Shown here in pieces: positions 62,622-64,000 of a stretch of DNA of 64,000 nt. The stretch lies in assembly GCA_965246745.1 (NCBI GenBank), contig OZ251980.1, positions 1,054,001 through 1,118,000 on the forward strand, read 5' to 3'. The notes beneath the pieces are model-generated. The model made no database searches. It was not told the origin of the DNA and saw only the letters and a program-made list of their open reading frames with translations. The translations under genes and the position numbers were made by a program. Each line of letters starts with the position of its first letter. The first letter of the stretch is position 1. Source of the stretch: JANXMY01 sp965246745. Its GTDB lineage: Bacteria > Armatimonadota > Armatimonadia > Armatimonadales > Capsulimonadaceae.

Positions 62622-64000
62622 CAAATGGCGTTTGCCAGGTGGACAACCTCCCCTGTGTCTTGACCGATGCTGACCAATGGGTCTGTTGGCAGCCCGAAGA
62701 CCGCAACGGCAAGATTACAAAGCCGCCGTACAGCCCCAGCGGTGGGCGGGCAAGTGTAGCAGACCCAGAGACATGGTCTGACTTCGAGACGGCGCGGAGC
62801 GCATCGCAGGAACGGTTCGATGGGCGCTTGGGCTTCGTGTTCACGGATGAAGACAACTTCGCAGGCATGGATATTGACGATTGCAGGGACCCTGAGACTG
62901 GCAAAATCACGCCAAAGGCTCAGTACATGATTGCAACGCTGAATAGCTACACAGAAATCAGCCCCAGCGGCACAGGCGTACATATCATAGTTCGTCTTGA
63001 TGAACAAGGCGAAGGTAAGCGCGGTGGCGGTTACGAGATGTACCATCACAGTCGCTACTTCACTGTGACAGGCAACAGACTTGAAGGCATACCAGATGAA
63101 GTTGCTTGGCGCGATGCCGAATGGAAGCAAGTGTACCGAATGGCCTTCCCAAAAGTGCAGACACACGCTTTGTCTGTCTGTGAGGAAAAGCCCGCTCTTG
63201 TCGCCGCAACAACACACAGGGAGGGGCAACCGACTGACGAGCAAGTGCTAGAAAAGGCGTCAAAGTCGAAGAGCAAAGACAAGTTCTTGCGCCTTTACGA
63301 AGACGGCGACATGAAAGATTACTCCGGCGACCACAGCACGGCAGATCTTGCCTTGTGCCGCATACTAGCCTTCTATTGTGGGCCTGACGGCTACGACCAG
63401 ATTGAGCGCCTTGTCTCGGCGTCTGCTCTCGGCAAGCGTGAGAAGTGGGAACGGGAAGACTACCGGATAGCGACAATTCAGAAAGCCATTGACGATCAAC
63501 ACGAGTTCTATGACTGGTCAGGTCGCAGCATGTCGTTCGTCATCGACCCACAGGCCGTGAACGACACGGAGGTAGGCAACGCGCACAGGCTCCACAGGCA
63601 ATACGGGCAGGACATACGGTACATCAGCGAGTTCAAGAAGTGGGCTGTATGGACCGGCGATCTCTGGCGGATTGGTGACGCCGACCTCGTAAAGCGAATG
63701 GCGCTCGAAACAGTCAAGGGCATCTTGCACGAGGCGGCAGAGGCAAACGGAGACAGGCGGCAAGCCCTTATTAGGCACGCCTACAAGTCCGAGACGGCTC
63801 GCGGGGTCGAGAATATGGTTAGCCTGACTAGGCTCCTTGACGGCGTTACAATGTCCGCCGAAGGACTAGACTCCAAGCCGTGGCTGCTCAACGTGGCGAA
63901 CGGGACGGTTGACCTGAGAACCGGCACACTGCGCGAGGCTGACAGGGCGGACATGCTCACGAAGCAGGTTCCAATCCTGTTTGACGCCGACGCGAAATGC
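62609..64000 (+). CDS. P4/D5-type primase (phage or plasmid), 5' part
   Basis: 464 codons are visible and the frame is open at the window edge. The N-terminus is a primase-polymerase-like module (WVCWQPEDRNGKITKPPYSPSGG, DNFAGMDIDDCRD, EISPSGTGVHIIVRL, where the acidic DID and SGTGxHI resemble AEP/NrS-1-type enzymes). The later part carries a D5_N-type segment (WAVWTGDLWRIGD, then LLNVANGTVDLRTGTL). A superfamily 3 helicase domain should follow beyond 64000. Such proteins start replication of phage and plasmid elements. AGGAG lies 7-8 bp ahead of ATG 62609. Confidence 0.88.
   Translation, partial: MHSVTNGVCQVDNLPCVLTDADQWVCWQPEDRNGKITKPPYSPSGGRASVADPETWSDFETARSASQERFDGRLGFVFTDEDNFAGMDIDDCRDPETGKITPKAQYMIATLNSYTEISPSGTGVHIIVRLDEQGEGKRGGGYEMYHHSRYFTVTGNRLEGIPDEVAWRDAEWKQVYRMAFPKVQTHALSVCEEKPALVAATTHREGQPTDEQVLEKASKSKSKDKFLRLYEDGDMKDYSGDHSTADLALCRILAFYCGPDGYDQIERLVSASALGKREKWEREDYRIATIQKAIDDQHEFYDWSGRSMSFVIDPQAVNDTEVGNAHRLHRQYGQDIRYISEFKKWAVWTGDLWRIGDADLVKRMALETVKGILHEAAEANGDRRQALIRHAYKSETARGVENMVSLTRLLDGVTMSAEGLDSKPWLLNVANGTVDLRTGTLREADRADMLTKQVPILFDADAKC

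Overview
The window reads as chromosome of a GC-rich, diderm bacterium, most likely Armatimonadota or a close relative. The grounds are inference from gene content: a prepilin-like H-X9-DG protein, a PEP-CTERM exported protein, an outer-membrane beta-barrel, AfsR/BTAD-type regulators, a RemA-like protein, Uma2 proteins and a ClpC-type N-domain. No rRNA or species marker is present, so this is moderate confidence.

Layout. 0-4.5 kb: a broken HEPN-like gene, an Lrp regulator, an H-X9-DG protein, a RemA-like gene, a PIN toxin-antitoxin pair and a beta-barrel protein. 4.6-11.2 kb: a large BTAD/ATPase/TPR regulator facing a 1,204-residue repeat-built exported protein. 11.4-18.1 kb: trhO, then a gene graveyard (BTAD fragment, HicA remnant, a second gyrA 3' end, a frameshifted beta-propeller gene) and a fibronectin/Ig-like exported protein. 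18.2-22.3 kb: gyrA split by a 520-residue HNH intein. 22.5-25.3 kb: cysteine-rich secreted proteins, a YkvA-like protein and a diguanylate cyclase.

25.3-38.9 kb is a complete arginine pathway on the minus strand, in transcription order argC-argJ-argB-argD-argF-argG-argH. It is driven at least in part by a consensus promoter and a terminator-bearing leader ahead of argC. Cargo genes sit between the arg genes (Uma2, GNAT, ankyrin, a REP-associated transposase). ArgF carries a ClpC-type N-domain in front of its carbamoyltransferase domain, the most unusual architecture in the window. At least four families of palindromic intergenic repeats occur. One matches the ends of the Y1 transposase gene and recurs through the arg cluster.

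39-60 kb holds an NlpC/P60 protein, tRNA-Leu(CAG), a GH15 glucoamylase-like enzyme, two paralogous ParE/RelE modules, a laccase-domain protein, sulfate activation genes (cysD and cysN, separated by a toxin-antitoxin/HD cargo), lipoproteins, a sugar kinase, a methyltransferase and a CobA-HemD fusion that can feed siroheme to sulfite reduction. It ends with a coupled pair, a PD-(D/E)XK nuclease plus a TOPRIM protein, a candidate defence module.

From about 60.1 kb the base composition falls towards balanced and a mobile element begins: an XRE repressor, a consensus promoter overlapped by a palindrome, a ribbon-helix-helix protein, small unknowns and a P4/D5-type primase running off the right edge.
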